The notes under the pieces are model-generated. The model saw nothing but the letters and a program-made list of their open reading frames with translations, searched no databases and was not told the DNA's origin. Below are positions 25,201 to 38,232 of a stretch of DNA of 64,000 nucleotides, in pieces (the first letter of the stretch is position 1; each line of letters opens with the position of its first letter). Source of the DNA: Rallus limicola (lineage: Eukaryota > Chordata > Aves > Gruiformes > Rallidae); the NCBI GenBank assembly GCA_022605955.1, contig JAKCOZ010000621.1, positions 1-64,000 of the forward strand, read 5' to 3'. The position numbers and the translations under genes are program-made.

Positions 25201-28200
25201 GCCGAGAAAAGCACCGTAGGAGCTTCCAGGCATGTTCCCTCTTTCCAGGCAAAGGAAAAGGCTGAGAGCCAAAGTGACAGGGTCTGCTTGTGTGTCCTGT
25301 TAGGAGGTTTCAGACAAGCTATGCCTTTCAGTCCTAGCTTCTTTACTTTGGGAGTTATTGCTGGACGTTTAGCATGTTTTGAACTGCAGTCTGCTAGGGC
25401 CGAGAAAAGCACCGTAGGAGGTTCCAGGCATGTTCCCTCTTTCCAGGCAAAGGAAAAGGCTGAGAGCCAAAGTGACAGGGTCTGCTTGTGTGTCCTGTTA
25501 GGAGGTTTCAGACAAGCTATGCCTTTCAGTCCTAGCTTCTTTACTTTGGGAGTTATTGCTGGACGTTTAGCATGTTTTGAACTGCAGTCTGCTAGGGCCG
25601 AGAAAAGCACCGTAGGAGCTTCCAGGCATGTTCCCTCTTTCCAGGCAAAGGAAAAGGCTGAGAGCCAAAGTGACAGGGTCTGCTTGTGTGTCCTGTTAGG
25701 AGGTTTCAGACAAGCTATGCCTTTCAGTCCTAGCTTCTTTACTTTGGGAGTTATTGCTGGACGTTTAGCATGTTTTGAACTGCAGTCTGCTAGGGCCGAG
25801 AAAAGCACCGTAGGAGCTTCCAGGCATGTTCCCTCTTTCCAGGCAAAGGAAAAGGCTGAGAGCCAAAGTGACAGGGTCTGTTTGTGTGTCCTGTTAAGAG
25901 GTTTCAGATAATATATGCCTTTCAGGCCTAGCTTCTTTACTTTGGGAGTTATTGCTGGACGTTTAGCATGTTTTGAACTGCAGTCTGCTAGGGCCGAGAA
26001 AAGCACCGTAGGAGGTTCCAGGCATGTTCCCTCTTTCCAGGCAAAGGAAAAGGCTGAGAGCCAAAGTGACAGGGTCTGCTTGTGTGTCCTGTTAGGAGGT
26101 TTCAGACAAGCTATGCCTTTCAGTCCTAGCTTCTTTACTTTGGGAGTTATTGCTGGACGTTTAGCATGTTTTGAACTGCAGTCTGCTAGGGCCGAGAAAA
26201 GCACCGTAGGAGGTTCCAGGCATGTTCCCTCTTTCCAGGCAAAGGAAAAGGCTGAGAGCCAAAGTGACAGGGTCTGCTTGTGTGTCCTGTTAGGAGGTTT
26301 CAGACAAGCTATGCCTTTCATGCCTAGCTTCTTTACTTTGGGAGTTATTGCTGGACGTTTAGCATGTTTTGAACTGCAGTCTGCTAGGGCCGAGAAAAGC
26401 ACCGTAGGAGGTTCCAGGCATGTTCCCTCTTTCCAGGCAAAGGAAAAGGCTGAGAGCCAAAGTGACAGGGTCTGCTTGTGTGTCCTGTTAGGAGGTTTCA
26501 GACAAGCTATGCCTTTCATGCCTAGCTTCTTTACTTTGGGAGTTATTGCTGGACGTTTAGCATGTTTTGAACTGCAGTCTGCTAGGGCCGAGAAAAGCAC
26601 CGTAGGAGGTTCCAGGCATGTTCCCTCTTTCCAGGCAAAGGAAAAGGCTGAGAGCCAAAGTGACAGGGTCTGCTTGTGTGTCCTGTTAGGAGGTTTCAGA
26701 CAAGCTATGCCTTTCAGTCCTAGCTTCTTTACTTTGGGAGTTATTGCTGGACGTTTAGCATGTTTTGAACTGCAGTCTGCTAGGGCCGAGAAAAGCACCG
26801 TAGGAGCTTCCAGGCATGTTCCCTCTTTCCAGGCAAAGGAAAAGGCTGAGAGCCAAAGTGACAGGGTCTGCTTGTGTGTCCTGTTAGGAGGTTTCAGACA
26901 AGCTATGCCTTTCATGCCTAGCTTCTTTACTTTGGGAGTTATTGCTGGACGTTTAGCATGTTTTGAACTGCAGTCTGCTAGGGCCGAGAAAAGCACCGTA
27001 GGAGGTTCCAGGCATGTTCCCTCTTTCCAGGCAAAGGAAAAGGCTGAGAGCCAAAGTGACAGGGTCTGCTTGTGTGTCCTGTTAGGAGGTTTCAGACAAG
27101 CTATGCCTTTCAGTCCTAGCTTCTTTACTTTGGGAGTTATTGCTGGACGTTTAGCATGTTTTGAACTGCAGTCTGCTAGGGCCGAGAAAAGCACCGTAGG
27201 AGCTTCCAGGCATGTTCCCTCTTTCCAGGCAAAGGAAAAGGCTGAGAGCCAAAGTGACAGGGTCTGCTTGTGTGTCCTGTTAGGAGGTTTCAGACAAGCT
27301 ATGCCTTTCAGTCCTAGCTTCTTTACTTTGGGAGTTATTGCTGGACGTTTAGCATGTTTTGAACTGCAGTCTGCTAGGGCCGAGAAAAGCACCGTAGGAG
27401 CTTCCAGGCATGTTCCCTCTTTCCATGCAAAGGAAAAGGCTGAGAGCCAAAGTGACAGGGTCTGTTTGTGTGTCCTGTTAAGAGGTTTCAGACAAGCTAT
27501 GCCTTTCAGGCCTAGCTTCTTTACTTTGGGAGTTATTGCTGGACGTTTAGCATGTTTTGAACTGCAGTCTGCTAGGGCCGAGAAAAGCACCGTAGGAGCT
27601 TCCAGGCATGTTCCCTCTTTCCAGGCAAAGGAAAAGGCTGAGAGCCAAAGTGACAGGGTCTGCTTGTGTGTCCTGTTAGGAGGTTTCAGACAAGCTATGC
27701 CTTTCAGTCCTAGCTTCTTTACTTTGGGAGTTATTGCTGGACGTTTAGCATGTTTTGAACTGCAGTCTGCTAGGGCCGAGAAAAGCACCGTAGGAGCTTC
27801 CAGGCATGTTCCCTCTTTCCAGGCAAAGGAAAAGGCTGAGAGCCAAAGTGACAGGGTCTGCTTGTGTGTCCTGTTAGGAGGTTTCAGACAAGCTATGCCT
27901 TTCATGCCTAGCTTCTTTACTTTGGGAGTTATTGCTGGACGTTTAGCATGTTTTGAACTGCAGTCTGCTAGGGCCGAGAAAAGCACCGTAGGAGCTTCCA
28001 GGCATGTTCCCTCTTTCCAGGCAAAGGAAAAGGCTGAGAGCCAAAGTGACAGGGTCTGCTTGTGTGTCCTGTTAGGAGGTTTCAGACAAGCTATGCCTTT
28101 CATGCCTAGCTTCTTTACTTTGGGAGTTATTGCTGGACGTTTAGCATGTTTTGAACTGCAGTCTGCTAGGGCCGAGAAAAGCACCGTAGGAGCTTCCAGG

Positions 28201-31200
28201 CATGTTCCCTCTTTCCAGGCAAAGGAAAAGGCTGAGAGCCAAAGTGACAGGGTCTGCTTGTGTGTCCTGTTAGGAGGTTTCAGACAAGCTATGCCTTTCA
28301 GTCCTAGCTTCTTTACTTTGGGAGTTATTGCTGGACGTTTAGCATGTTTTGAACTGCAGTCTGCTAGGGCCGAGAAAAGCACCGTAGGAGCTTCCAGGCA
28401 TGTTCCCTCTTTCCAGGCAAAGGAAAAGGCTGAGAGCCAAAGTGACAGGGTCTGCTTGTGTGTCCTGTTAGGAGGTTTCAGACAAGCTATGCCTTTCATG
28501 CCTAGCTTCTTTACTTTGGGAGTTATTGCTGGACGTTTAGCATGTTTTGAACTGCAGTCTGCTAGGGCCGAGAAAAGCACCGTAGGAGGTTCCAGGCATG
28601 TTCCCTCTTTCCAGGCAAAGGAAAAGGCTGAGAGCCAAAGTGACAGGGTCTGCTTGTGTGTCCTGTTAGGAGGTTTCAGACAAGCTATGCCTTTCAGTCC
28701 TAGCTTCTTTACTTTGGGAGTTATTGCTGGACGTTTAGCATGTTTTGAACTGCAGTCTGCTAGGGCCGAGAAAAGCACCGTAGGAGGTTCCAGGCATGTT
28801 CCCTCTTTCCAGGCAAAGGAAAAGGCTGAGAGCCAAAGTGACAGGGTCTGCTTGTGTGTCCTGTTAGGAGGTTTCAGACAAGCTATGCCTTTCAGTCCTA
28901 GCTTCTTTACTTTGGGAGTTATTGCTGGACGTTTAGCATGTTTTGAACTGCAGTCTGCTAGGGCCGAGAAAAGCACCGTAGGAGCTTCCAGGCATGTTCC
29001 CTCTTTCCAGGCAAAGGAAAAGGCTGAGAGCCAAAGTGACAGGGTCTGTTTGTGTGTCCTGTTAAGAGGTTTCAGACAAGCTATGCCTTTCAGGCCTAGC
29101 TTCTTTACTTTGGGAGTTATTGCTGGACGTTTAGCATGTTTTGAACTGCAGTCTGCTAGGGCCGAGAAAAGCACCGTAGGAGGTTCCAGGCATGTTCCCT
29201 CTTTCCAGGCAAAGGAAAAGGCTGAGAGCCAAAGTGACAGGGTCTGCTTGTGTGTCCTGTTAGGAGGTTTCAGACAAGCTATGCCTTTCAGTCCTAGCTT
29301 CTTTACTTTGGGAGTTATTGCTGGACGTTTAGCATGTTTTGAACTGCAGTCTGCTAGGGCCGAGAAAAGCACCGTAGGAGGTTCCAGGCATGTTCCCTCT
29401 TTCCAGGCAAAGGAAAAGGCTGAGAGCCAAAGTGACAGGGTCTGCTTGTGTGTCCTGTTAGGAGGTTTCAGACAAGCTATGCCTTTCATGCCTAGCTTCT
29501 TTACTTTGGGAGTTATTGCTGGACGTTTAGCATGTTTTGAACAGCAGTCTGCTAGGGCCGAGAAAAGCACCGTAGGAGCTTCCAGGCATGTTCCCTCTTT
29601 CCAGGCAAAGGAAAAGGCTGAGAGCCAAAGTGACAGGGTCTGCTTGTGTGTCCTGTTAGGAGGTTTCAGACAAGCTATGCCTTTCAGGCCTAGCTTCTTT
29701 ACTTTGGGAGTTATTGCTGGACGTTTAGCATGTTTTGAACTGCAGTCTGCTAGGGCCGAGAAAAGCACCGTAGGAGGTTCCAGGCATGTTCCCTCTTTCC
29801 AGGCAAAGGAAAAGGCTGAGAGCCAAAGTGACAGGGTCTGCTTGTGTGTCCTGTTAGGAGGTTTCAGACAAGCTATGCCTTTCATGCCTAGCTTCTTTAC
29901 TTTGGGAGTTATTGCTGGACGTTTAGCATGTTTTGAACTGCAGTCTGCTAGGGCCGAGAAAAGCACCGTAGGAGCTTCCAGGCATGTTCCCTCTTTCCAG
30001 GCAAAGGAAAAGGCTGAGAGCCAAAGTGACAGGGTCTGCTTGTGTGTCCTGTTAGGAGGTTTCAGACAAGCTATGCCTTTCATGCCTAGCTTCTTTACTT
30101 TGGGAGTTATTGCTGGACGTTTAGCATGTTTTGAACTGCAGTCTGCTAGGGCCGAGAAAAGCACCGTAGGAGCTTCCAGGCATGTTCCCTCTTTCCAGGC
30201 AAAGGAAAAGGCTGAGAGCCAAAGTGACAGGGTCTGCTTGTGTGTCCTGTTAGGAGGTTTCAGACAAGCTATGCCTTTCAGTCCTAGCTTCTTTACTTTG
30301 GGAGTTATTGCTGGACGTTTAGCATGTTTTGAACTGCAGTCTGCTAGGGCCGAGAAAAGCACCGTAGGAGGTTCCAGGCATGTTCCCTCTTTCCAGGCAA
30401 AGGAAAAGGCTGAGAGCCAAAGTGACAGGGTCTGCTTGTGTGTCCTGTTAGGAGGTTTCAGACAAGCTATGCCTTTCAGTCCTAGCTTCTTTACTTTGGG
30501 AGTTATTGCTGGACGTTTAGCATGTTTTGAACTGCAGTCTGCTAGGGCCGAGAAAAGCACCGTAGGAGCTTCCAGGCATGTTCCCTCTTTCCATGCAAAG
30601 GAAAAGGCTGAGAGCCAAAGTGACAGGGTCTGCTTGTGTGTCCTGTTAGGAGGTTTCAGACAAGCTATGCCTTTCATGCCTAGCTTCTTTACTTTGGGAG
30701 TTATTGCTGGACGTTTAGCATGTTTTGAACTGCAGTCTGCTAGGGCCGAGAAAAGCACCGTAGGAGCTTCCAGGCATGTTCCCTCTTTCCAGGCAAAGGA
30801 AAAGGCTGAGAGCCAAAGTGACAGGGTCTGCTTGTGTGTCCTGTTAGGAGGTTTCAGACAAGCTATGCCTTTCAGTCCTAGCTTCTTTACTTTGGGAGTT
30901 ATTGCTGGACGTTTAGCATGTTTTGAACTGCAGTCTGCTAGGGCCGAGAAAAGCACCGTAGGAGGTTCCAGGCATGTTCCCTCTTTCCAGGCAAAGGAAA
31001 AGGCTGAGAGCCAAAGTGACAGGGTCTGCTTGTGTGTCCTGTTAGGAGGTTTCAGACAAGCTATGCCTTTCATGCCTAGCTTCTTTACTTTGGGAGTTAT
31101 TGCTGGACGTTTAGCATGTTTTGAACTGCAGTCTGCTAGGGCCGAGAAAAGCACCGTAGGAGCTTCCAGGCATGTTCCCTCTTTCCAGGCAAAGGAAAAG

Positions 31201-34200
31201 GCTGAGAGCCAAAGTGACAGGGTCTGCTTGTGTGTCCTGTTAGGAGGTTTCAGACAAGCTATGCCTTTCAGTCCTAGCTTCTTTACTTTGGGAGTTATTG
31301 CTGGACGTTTAGCATGTTTTGAACTGCAGTCTGCTAGGGCCGAGAAAAGCACCGTAGGAGCTTCCAGGCATGTTCCCTCTTTCCAGGCAAAGGAAAAGGC
31401 TGAGAGCCAAAGTGACAGGGTCTGCTTGTGTGTCCTGTTAGGAGGTTTCAGACAAGCTATGCCTTTCAGGCCTAGCTTCTTTACTTTGGGAGTTATTGCT
31501 GGACGTTTAGCATGTTTTGAACTGCAGTCTGCTAGGGCCGAGAAAAGCACCGTAGGAGCTTCCAGGCATGTTCCCTCTTTCCAGGCAAAGGAAAAGGCTG
31601 AGAGCCAAAGTGACAGGGTCTGCTTGTGTGTCCTGTTAGGAGGTTTCAGACAAGCTATGCCTTTCAGTCCTAGCTTCTTTACTTTGGGAGTTATTGCTGG
31701 ACGTTTAGCATGTTTTGAACTGCAGTCTGCTAGGGCCGAGAAAAGCACCGTAGGAGGTTCCAGGCATGTTCCCTCTTTCCAGGCAAAGGAAAAGGCTGAG
31801 AGCCAAAGTGACAGGGTCTGCTTGTGTGTCCTGTTAGGAGGTTTCAGACAAGCTATGCCTTTCAATCCTAGCTTCTTTACTTTGGGAGTTATTGCTGGAC
31901 GTTTAGCATGTTTTGAACTGCAGTCTGCTAGGGCCGAGAAAAGCACCGTAGGAGCTTCCAGGCATGTTCCCTCTTTCCAGGCAAAGGAAAAGGCTGAGAG
32001 CCAAAGTGACAGGGTCTGCTTGTGTGTCCTGTTAGGAGGTTTCAGACAAGCTATGCCTTTCATGCCTAGCTTCTTTACTTTGGGAGTTATTGCTGGACGT
32101 TTAGCATGTTTTGAACTGCAGTCTGCTAGGGCCGAGAAAAGCACCGTAGGAGCTTCCAGGCATGTTCCCTCTTTCCAGGCAAAGGAAAAGGCTGAGAGCC
32201 AAAGTGACAGGGTCTGCTTGTGTGTCCTGTTAGGAGGTTTCAGACAAGCTATGCCTTTCATGCCTAGCTTCTTTACTTTGGGAGTTATTGCTGGACGTTT
32301 AGCATGTTTTGAACTGCAGTCTGCTAGGGCCGAGAAAAGCACCGTAGGAGCTTCCAGGCATGTTCCCTCTTTCCAGGCAAAGGAAAAGGCTGAGAGCCAA
32401 AGTGACAGGGTCTGCTTGTGTGTCCTGTTAGGAGGTTTCAGACAAGCTATGCCTTTCAGTCCTAGCTTCTTTACTTTGGGAGTTATTGCTGGACGTTTAG
32501 CATGTTTTGAACTGCAGTCTGCTAGGGCCGAGAAAAGCACCGTAGGAGCTTCCAGGCATGTTCCCTCTTTCCAGGCAAAGGAAAAGGCTGAGAGCCAAAG
32601 TGACAGGGTCTGCTTGTGTGTCCTGTTAGGAGGTTTCAGACAAGCTATGCCTTTCATGCCTAGCTTCTTTACTTTGGGAGTTATTGCTGGACGTTTAGCA
32701 TGTTTTGAACTGCAGTCTGCTAGGGCCGAGAAAAGCACCGTAGGAGCTTCCAGGCATGTTCCCTCTTTCCAGGCAAAGGAAAAGGCTGAGAGCCAAAGTG
32801 ACAGGGTCTGCTTGTGTGTCCTGTTAGGAGGTTTCAGACAAGCTATGCCTTTCAGTCCTAGCTTCTTTACTTTGGGAGTTATTGCTGGACGTTTAGCATG
32901 TTTTGAACTGCAGTCTGCTAGGGCCGAGAAAAGCACCGTAGGAGCTTCCAGGCATGTTCCCTCTTTCCAGGCAAAGGAAAAGGCTGAGAGCCAAAGTGAC
33001 AGGGTCTGCTTGTGTGTCCTGTTAAGAGGTTTCAGATAAGCTATGCCTTTCAGGCCTAGCTTCTTTACTTTGGGAGTTATTGCTGGACGTTTAGCATGTT
33101 TTGAACTGCAGTCTGCTAGGGCCGAGAAAAGCACCGTAGGAGGTTCCAGGCATGTTCCCTCTTTCCAGGCAAAGGAAAAGGCTGAGAGCCAAAGTGACAG
33201 GGTCTGCTTGTGTGTCCTGTTAGGAGGTTTCAGACAAGCTATGCCTTTCAGTCCTAGCTTCTTTACTTTGGGAGTTATTGCTGGACGTTTAGCATGTTTT
33301 GAACTGCAGTCTGCTAGGGCCGAGAAAAGCACCGTAGGAGGTTCCAGGCATGTTCCCTCTTTCCAGGCAAAGGAAAAGGCTGAGAGCCAAAGTGACAGGG
33401 TCTGCTTGTGTGTCCTGTTAGGAGGTTTCAGACAAGCTATGCCTTTCAGTCCTAGCTTCTTTACTTTGGGAGTTATTGCTGGACGTTTAGCATGTTTTGA
33501 ACTGCAGTCTGCTAGGGCCGAGAAAAGCACCGTAGGAGCTTCCAGGCATGTTCCCTCTTTCCAGGCAAAGGAAAAGGCTGAGAGCCAAAGTGACAGGGTC
33601 TGCTTGTGTGTCCTGTTAGGAGGTTTCAGACAAGCTATGCCTTTCAGTCCTAGCTTCTTTACTTTGGGAGTTATTGCTGGACGTTTAGCATGTTTTGAAC
33701 TGCAGTCTGCTAGGGCCGAGAAAAGCACCGTAGGAGCTTCCAGGCATGTTCCCTCTTTCCAGGCAAAGGAAAAGGCTGAGAGCCAAAGTGACAGGGTCTG
33801 CTTGTGTGTCCTGTTAGGAGGTTTCAGACAAGCTATGCCTTTCATGCCTAGCTTCTTTACTTTGGGAGTTATTGCTGGACGTTTAGCATGTTTTGAACTG
33901 CAGTCTGCTAGGGCCGAGAAAAGCACCGTAGGAGCTTCCAGGCATGTTCCCTCTTTCCAGGCAAAGGAAAAGGCTGAGAGCCAAAGTGACAGGGTCTGCT
34001 TGTGTGTCCTGTTAGGAGGTTTCAGACAAGCTATGCCTTTCATGCCTAGCTTCTTTACTTTGGGAGTTATTGCTGGACGTTTAGCATGTTTTGAACTGCA
34101 GTCTGCTAGGGCCGAGAAAAGCACCGTAGGAGGTTCCAGGCATGTTCCCTCTTTCCAGGCAAAGGAAAAGGCTGAGAGCCAAAGTGACAGGGTCTGCTTG

Positions 34201-37200
34201 TGTGTCCTGTTAGGAGGTTTCAGACAAGCTATGCCTTTCAGACCTAGCTTCTTGACTTTGGGAGTTATTGCTGGACGTTTAGCATGTTTTGAACTGCAGT
34301 CTGCTAGGGCCGAGAAAAGCACCGTAGGAGGTTCCAGGCATGTTCCCTCTTTCCAGGCAAAGGAAAAGGCTGAGAGCCAAAGTGACAGGGTCTGCTTGTG
34401 TGTCCTGTTAGGAGGTTTCAGACAAGCTATGCCTTTCAGTCCTAGCTTCTTTACTTTGGGAGTTATTGCTGGACGTTTAGCATGTTTTGAACTGCAGTCT
34501 GCTAGGGCCGAGAAAAGCACCGTAGGAGCTTCCAGGCATGTTCCCTCTTTTCAGGCAAAGGAAAAGGCTGAGAGCCAAAGTGACAGGGTCTGTTTGTGTG
34601 TCCTGTTAAGAGGTTTCAGACAAGCTATGCCTTTCATGCCTAGCTTCTTTACTTTGGGAGTTATTGCTGGACGTTTAGCATGTTTTGAACTGCAGTCTGC
34701 TAGGGCCGAGAAAAGCACCGTAGGAGCTTCCAGGCATGTTCCCTCTTTCCAGGCAAAGGAAAAGGCTGAGAGCCAAAGTGACAGGGTCTGCTTGTGTGTC
34801 CTGTTAGGATGTTTCAGACAAGCTATGCCTTTCAGTCCTAGCTTCTTTACTTTGGGAGTTATTGCTGGACGTTTAGCATGTTTTGAACTGCAGTCTGCTA
34901 GGGCCGAGAAAAGCACCGTAGGAGGTTCCAGGCATGTTCCCTCTTTCCAGGCAAAGGAAAAGGCTGAGAGCCAAAGTGACAGGGTCTGCTTGTGTGTCCT
35001 GTTAGGAGGTTTCAGACAAGCTATGCCTTTCATGCCTAGCTTCTTTACTTTGGGAGTTATTGCTGGACGTTTAGCATGTTTTGAACTGCAGTCTGCTAGG
35101 GCCGAGAAAAGCACCGTAGGAGCTTCCAGGCATGTTCCCTCTTTCCAGGCAAAGGAAAAGGCTGAGAGCCAAAGTGACAGGGTCTGCTTGTGTGTCCTGT
35201 TAGGAGGTTTCAGACAAGCTATGCCTTTCATGCCTAGCCTCTTTACTTTGGGAGTTATTGCTGGACGTTTAGCATGTTTTGAACTGCAGTCTGCTAGGGC
35301 CGAGAAAAGCACCGTAGGAGGTTCCAGGCATGTTCCCTCTTTCCAGGCAAAGGAAAAGGCTGAGAGCCAAAGTGACAGGGTCTGCTTGTGTGTCCTGTTA
35401 GGAGGTTTCAGACAAGCTATGCCTTTCAGTCCTAGCTTCTTTACTTTGGGAGTTATTGCTGGACGTTTAGCATGTTTTGAACTGCAGTCTGCTAGGGCCT
35501 TGAAAAGCACCGTAGTAGGTTCCAGGCATGTTCCCTCTTTCCAGGCAAAGGAAAAGGCTGAGAGCCAAAGTGACAGGGTCTGCTTGTGTGTCCTGTTAGG
35601 AGGTTTCAGACAAGCTATGCCTTTCATGCCTAGCTTCTTTACTTTGGGAGTTATTGCTGGACGTTTAGCATGTTTTGAACTGCAGTCTGCTAGGGCCGAG
35701 AAAAGCACCGTAGGAGGTTCCAGGCATGTTCCCTCTTTCCAGGCAAAGGAAAAGGCTGAGAGCCAAAGTGACAGGGTCTGCTTGTGTGTCCTGTTAGGAG
35801 GTTTCAGACAAGCTATGCCTTTCAGTCCTAGCTTCTTTACTTTGGGAGTTATTGCTGGACGTTTAGCATGTTTTGAACTGCAGTCTGCTAGGGCCGAGAA
35901 AAGCACCGTAGGAGCTTCCAGGCATGTTCCCTCTTTCCAGGCAAAGGAAAAGGCTGAGAGCCAAAGTGACAGGGTCTGCTTGTGTGTCCTGTTAGGAGGT
36001 TTCAGACAAGCTATGCCTTTCAGTCCTAGCTTCTTTACTTTGGGAGTTATTGCTGGACGTTTAGCATGTTTTGAACTGCAGTCTGCTAGGGCCGAGAAAA
36101 GCACCGTAGGAGGTTCCAGGCATGTTCCCTCTTTCCAGGCAAAGGAAAAGGCTGAGAGCCAAAGTGACAGGGTCTGCTTGTGTGTCCTGTTAGGAGGTTT
36201 CAGACAAGCTATGCCTTTCATGCCTAGCTTCTTTACTTTGGGAGTTATTGCTGGACGTTTAGCATGTTTTGAACTGCAGTCTGCTAGGGCCGAGAAAAGC
36301 ACCGTAGGAGGTTCCAGGCATGTTCCCTCTTTCCAGGCAAAGGAAAAGGCTGAGAGCCAAAGTGACAGGGTCTGCTTGTGTGTCCTGTTAGGAGGTTTCA
36401 GACAAGCTATGCCTTTCATGCCTAGCTTCTTTACTTTGGGAGTTATTGCTGGACGTTTAGCATGTTTTGAACTGCAGTCTGCTAGGGCCGAGAAAAGCAC
36501 CGTAGGAGCTTCCAGGCATGTTCCCTCTTTCCAGGCAAAGGAACAGGCTGTGAGCCAAAGTGACAGGGTCTGCTTGTGTGTCCTGTTAGGAGGTTTCAGA
36601 CAAGCTATGCCTTTCATGCCTAGCTTCTTTACTTTGGGAGTTATTGCTGGACGTTTAGCATGTTTTGAACTGCAGTCTGCTAGGGCCGAGAAAAGCACCG
36701 TAGGAGCTTCCAGGCATGTTCCCTCTTTCCAGGCAAAGGAAAAGGCTGAGAGCCAAAGTGACAGGGTCTGCTTGTGTGTCCTGTTAGGAGGTTTCAGACA
36801 AGCTATGCCTTTCAGTCCTAGCTTCTTTACTTTGGGAGTTATTGCTGGACGTTTAGCATGTTTTGAACTGCAGTCTGCTAGGGCCGAGAAAAGCACCGTA
36901 GGAGCTTCCAGGCATGTTCCCTCTTTCCATGCAAAGGAAAAGGCTGAGAGCCAAAGTGACAGGGTCTGTTTGTGTGTCCTGTTAAGAGGTTTCAGACAAG
37001 CTATGCCTTTCAGGCCTAGCTTCTTTACTTTGGGAGTTATTGCTGGACGTTTAGCATGTTTTGAACTGCAGTCTGCTAGGGCCGAGAAAAGCACCGTAGG
37101 AGCTTCCAGGCATGTTCCCTCTTTCCAGGCAAAGGAAAAGGCTGAGAGCCAAAGTGACAGGGTCTGCTTGTGTGTCCTGTTAGGAAGTTTCAGACAAGCT

Positions 37201-37570
37201 ATGCCTTTCAGTCCTAGCTTCTTTACTTTGGGAGTTATTGCTGGACGTTTAGCATGTTTTGAACTGCAGTCTGCTAGGGCCGAGAAAAGCACCGTAGGAG
37301 CTTCCAGGCATGTTCCCTCTTTCCAGGCAAAGGAAAAGGCTGAGAGCCAAAGTGACAGGGTCTGCTTGTGTGTCCTGTTAGGAGGTTTCAGACAAGCTAT
37401 GCCTTTAAGGCCTAGCTTCTTTACTTTGGGAGTTATTGCTGGACGTTTAGAATGTTTTGAACTGCAGTCTGCTAGGGCCGAGAAAAGCACCGTAGGAGCT
37501 TCCAGGCATGTTCCCTCTTTCCAGGCAAAGGAAAAGGCTGAGAGCCAAAGTGACAGGGTCTGCTTGTGTG

Positions 37571-37585
37571 TCCCAAAGTATGGCC
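37571..37585. other. Inversion junction B (reverse to forward) with 9-bp filler
   Basis: Reverse monomer sequence runs to tgtgtcc at 37573 and forward monomer sequence resumes at gccttttcc from 37583. Between them lies caaagtatg. The ten bases tcccaaagta (37571-37580) match forward monomer positions 65-74, so the filler may be templated from another part of the monomer through a 3-bp tcc overlap. This resembles end-joining or template switching; that mechanism is inference. Confidence 0.88.
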
Positions 37586-38220
37586 TTTTCCTTTGCCTGG
37601 AAAGAGGGAACATGCCTGGAACCTCCTACGGTGCTTTTCTCGGCCCTAGCAGACTGCAGTTCAAAACATGCTAAACGTCCAGCAATAACTCCCAAAGTAA
37701 AGAAGCTAGGCCTGAAAGGCATAGCTTGTCTGAAACCTCTTAACAGGACACACAAACAGACCCTGTCACTTTGGCTCTCAGCCTTTTCCTTTGCCTGGAA
37801 AGAGGGAACATGCCTGGAAGCTCCTACGGTGCTTTTCTCGGCCCTAGCAGACTGCAGTTCAAAACATGCTAAACGTCCAGCAATAACTCCCAAAGTAAAG
37901 AAGCTAGGACTGAAAGGCATAGCTTGTCTGAAACCTCCTAACAGGACACACAAGCAGACCCTGTCACTTTGGCTCTCAGCCTTTTCCTTTGCCTGGAAAG
38001 AGGGAACATGCCTGGAACCTCCTACGGTGCTTTTCTCGGCCCTAGCAGACTGCAGTTCAAAACATGCTAAACGTCCAGCAATAACTCCCAAAGTAAAGAA
38101 GCTAGGCATGAAAGGCATAGCTTGTCTGAAACCTCCTAACAGGACACACAAGCAGACCCTGTCACTTTGGCTCTCAGCCTTTTCCTTTGCCTGGAAAGAG
38201 GGAACATGCCTGGAAGCTCC

Positions 38221-38232
38221 TACGGTCTTTTC
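38221..38232 (+). repeat. Monomer with one-base deletion (tacggtctttt)
   Basis: The usual ggtgctttt reads ggtctttt, with one g lost between 38226 and 38227. This shifts the open frame. The same deletion occurs at 55451/55452, 87 monomers away. Confidence 0.9.

Larger units (their letters stand above)
8779..37573 (-). repeat. Reverse-orientation satellite block 1
   Basis: About 146 monomers read as the reverse complement of block 1. Register is kept throughout except for three 165-bp short monomers at about 17.99, 22.11 and 22.28 kb. Rare variants recur at exact multiples of 198: ccatgcaaag at 27426, 30594 and 36930 (16 and 32 units apart), and ttcagata at 25909 and 33037 (36 units apart). 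No other sequence lies within the block. Confidence 0.95.

Noticed and set aside
6982..25911. A 6,309-codon open frame on the plus strand, and a 6,741-codon one on the minus strand (14295-34520)
   Set aside because: Both are the 66-codon monomer translated repeatedly. The two overlap on opposite strands, run through an inversion, and start and stop only at chance variants. No start context, splice pattern or domain is visible.
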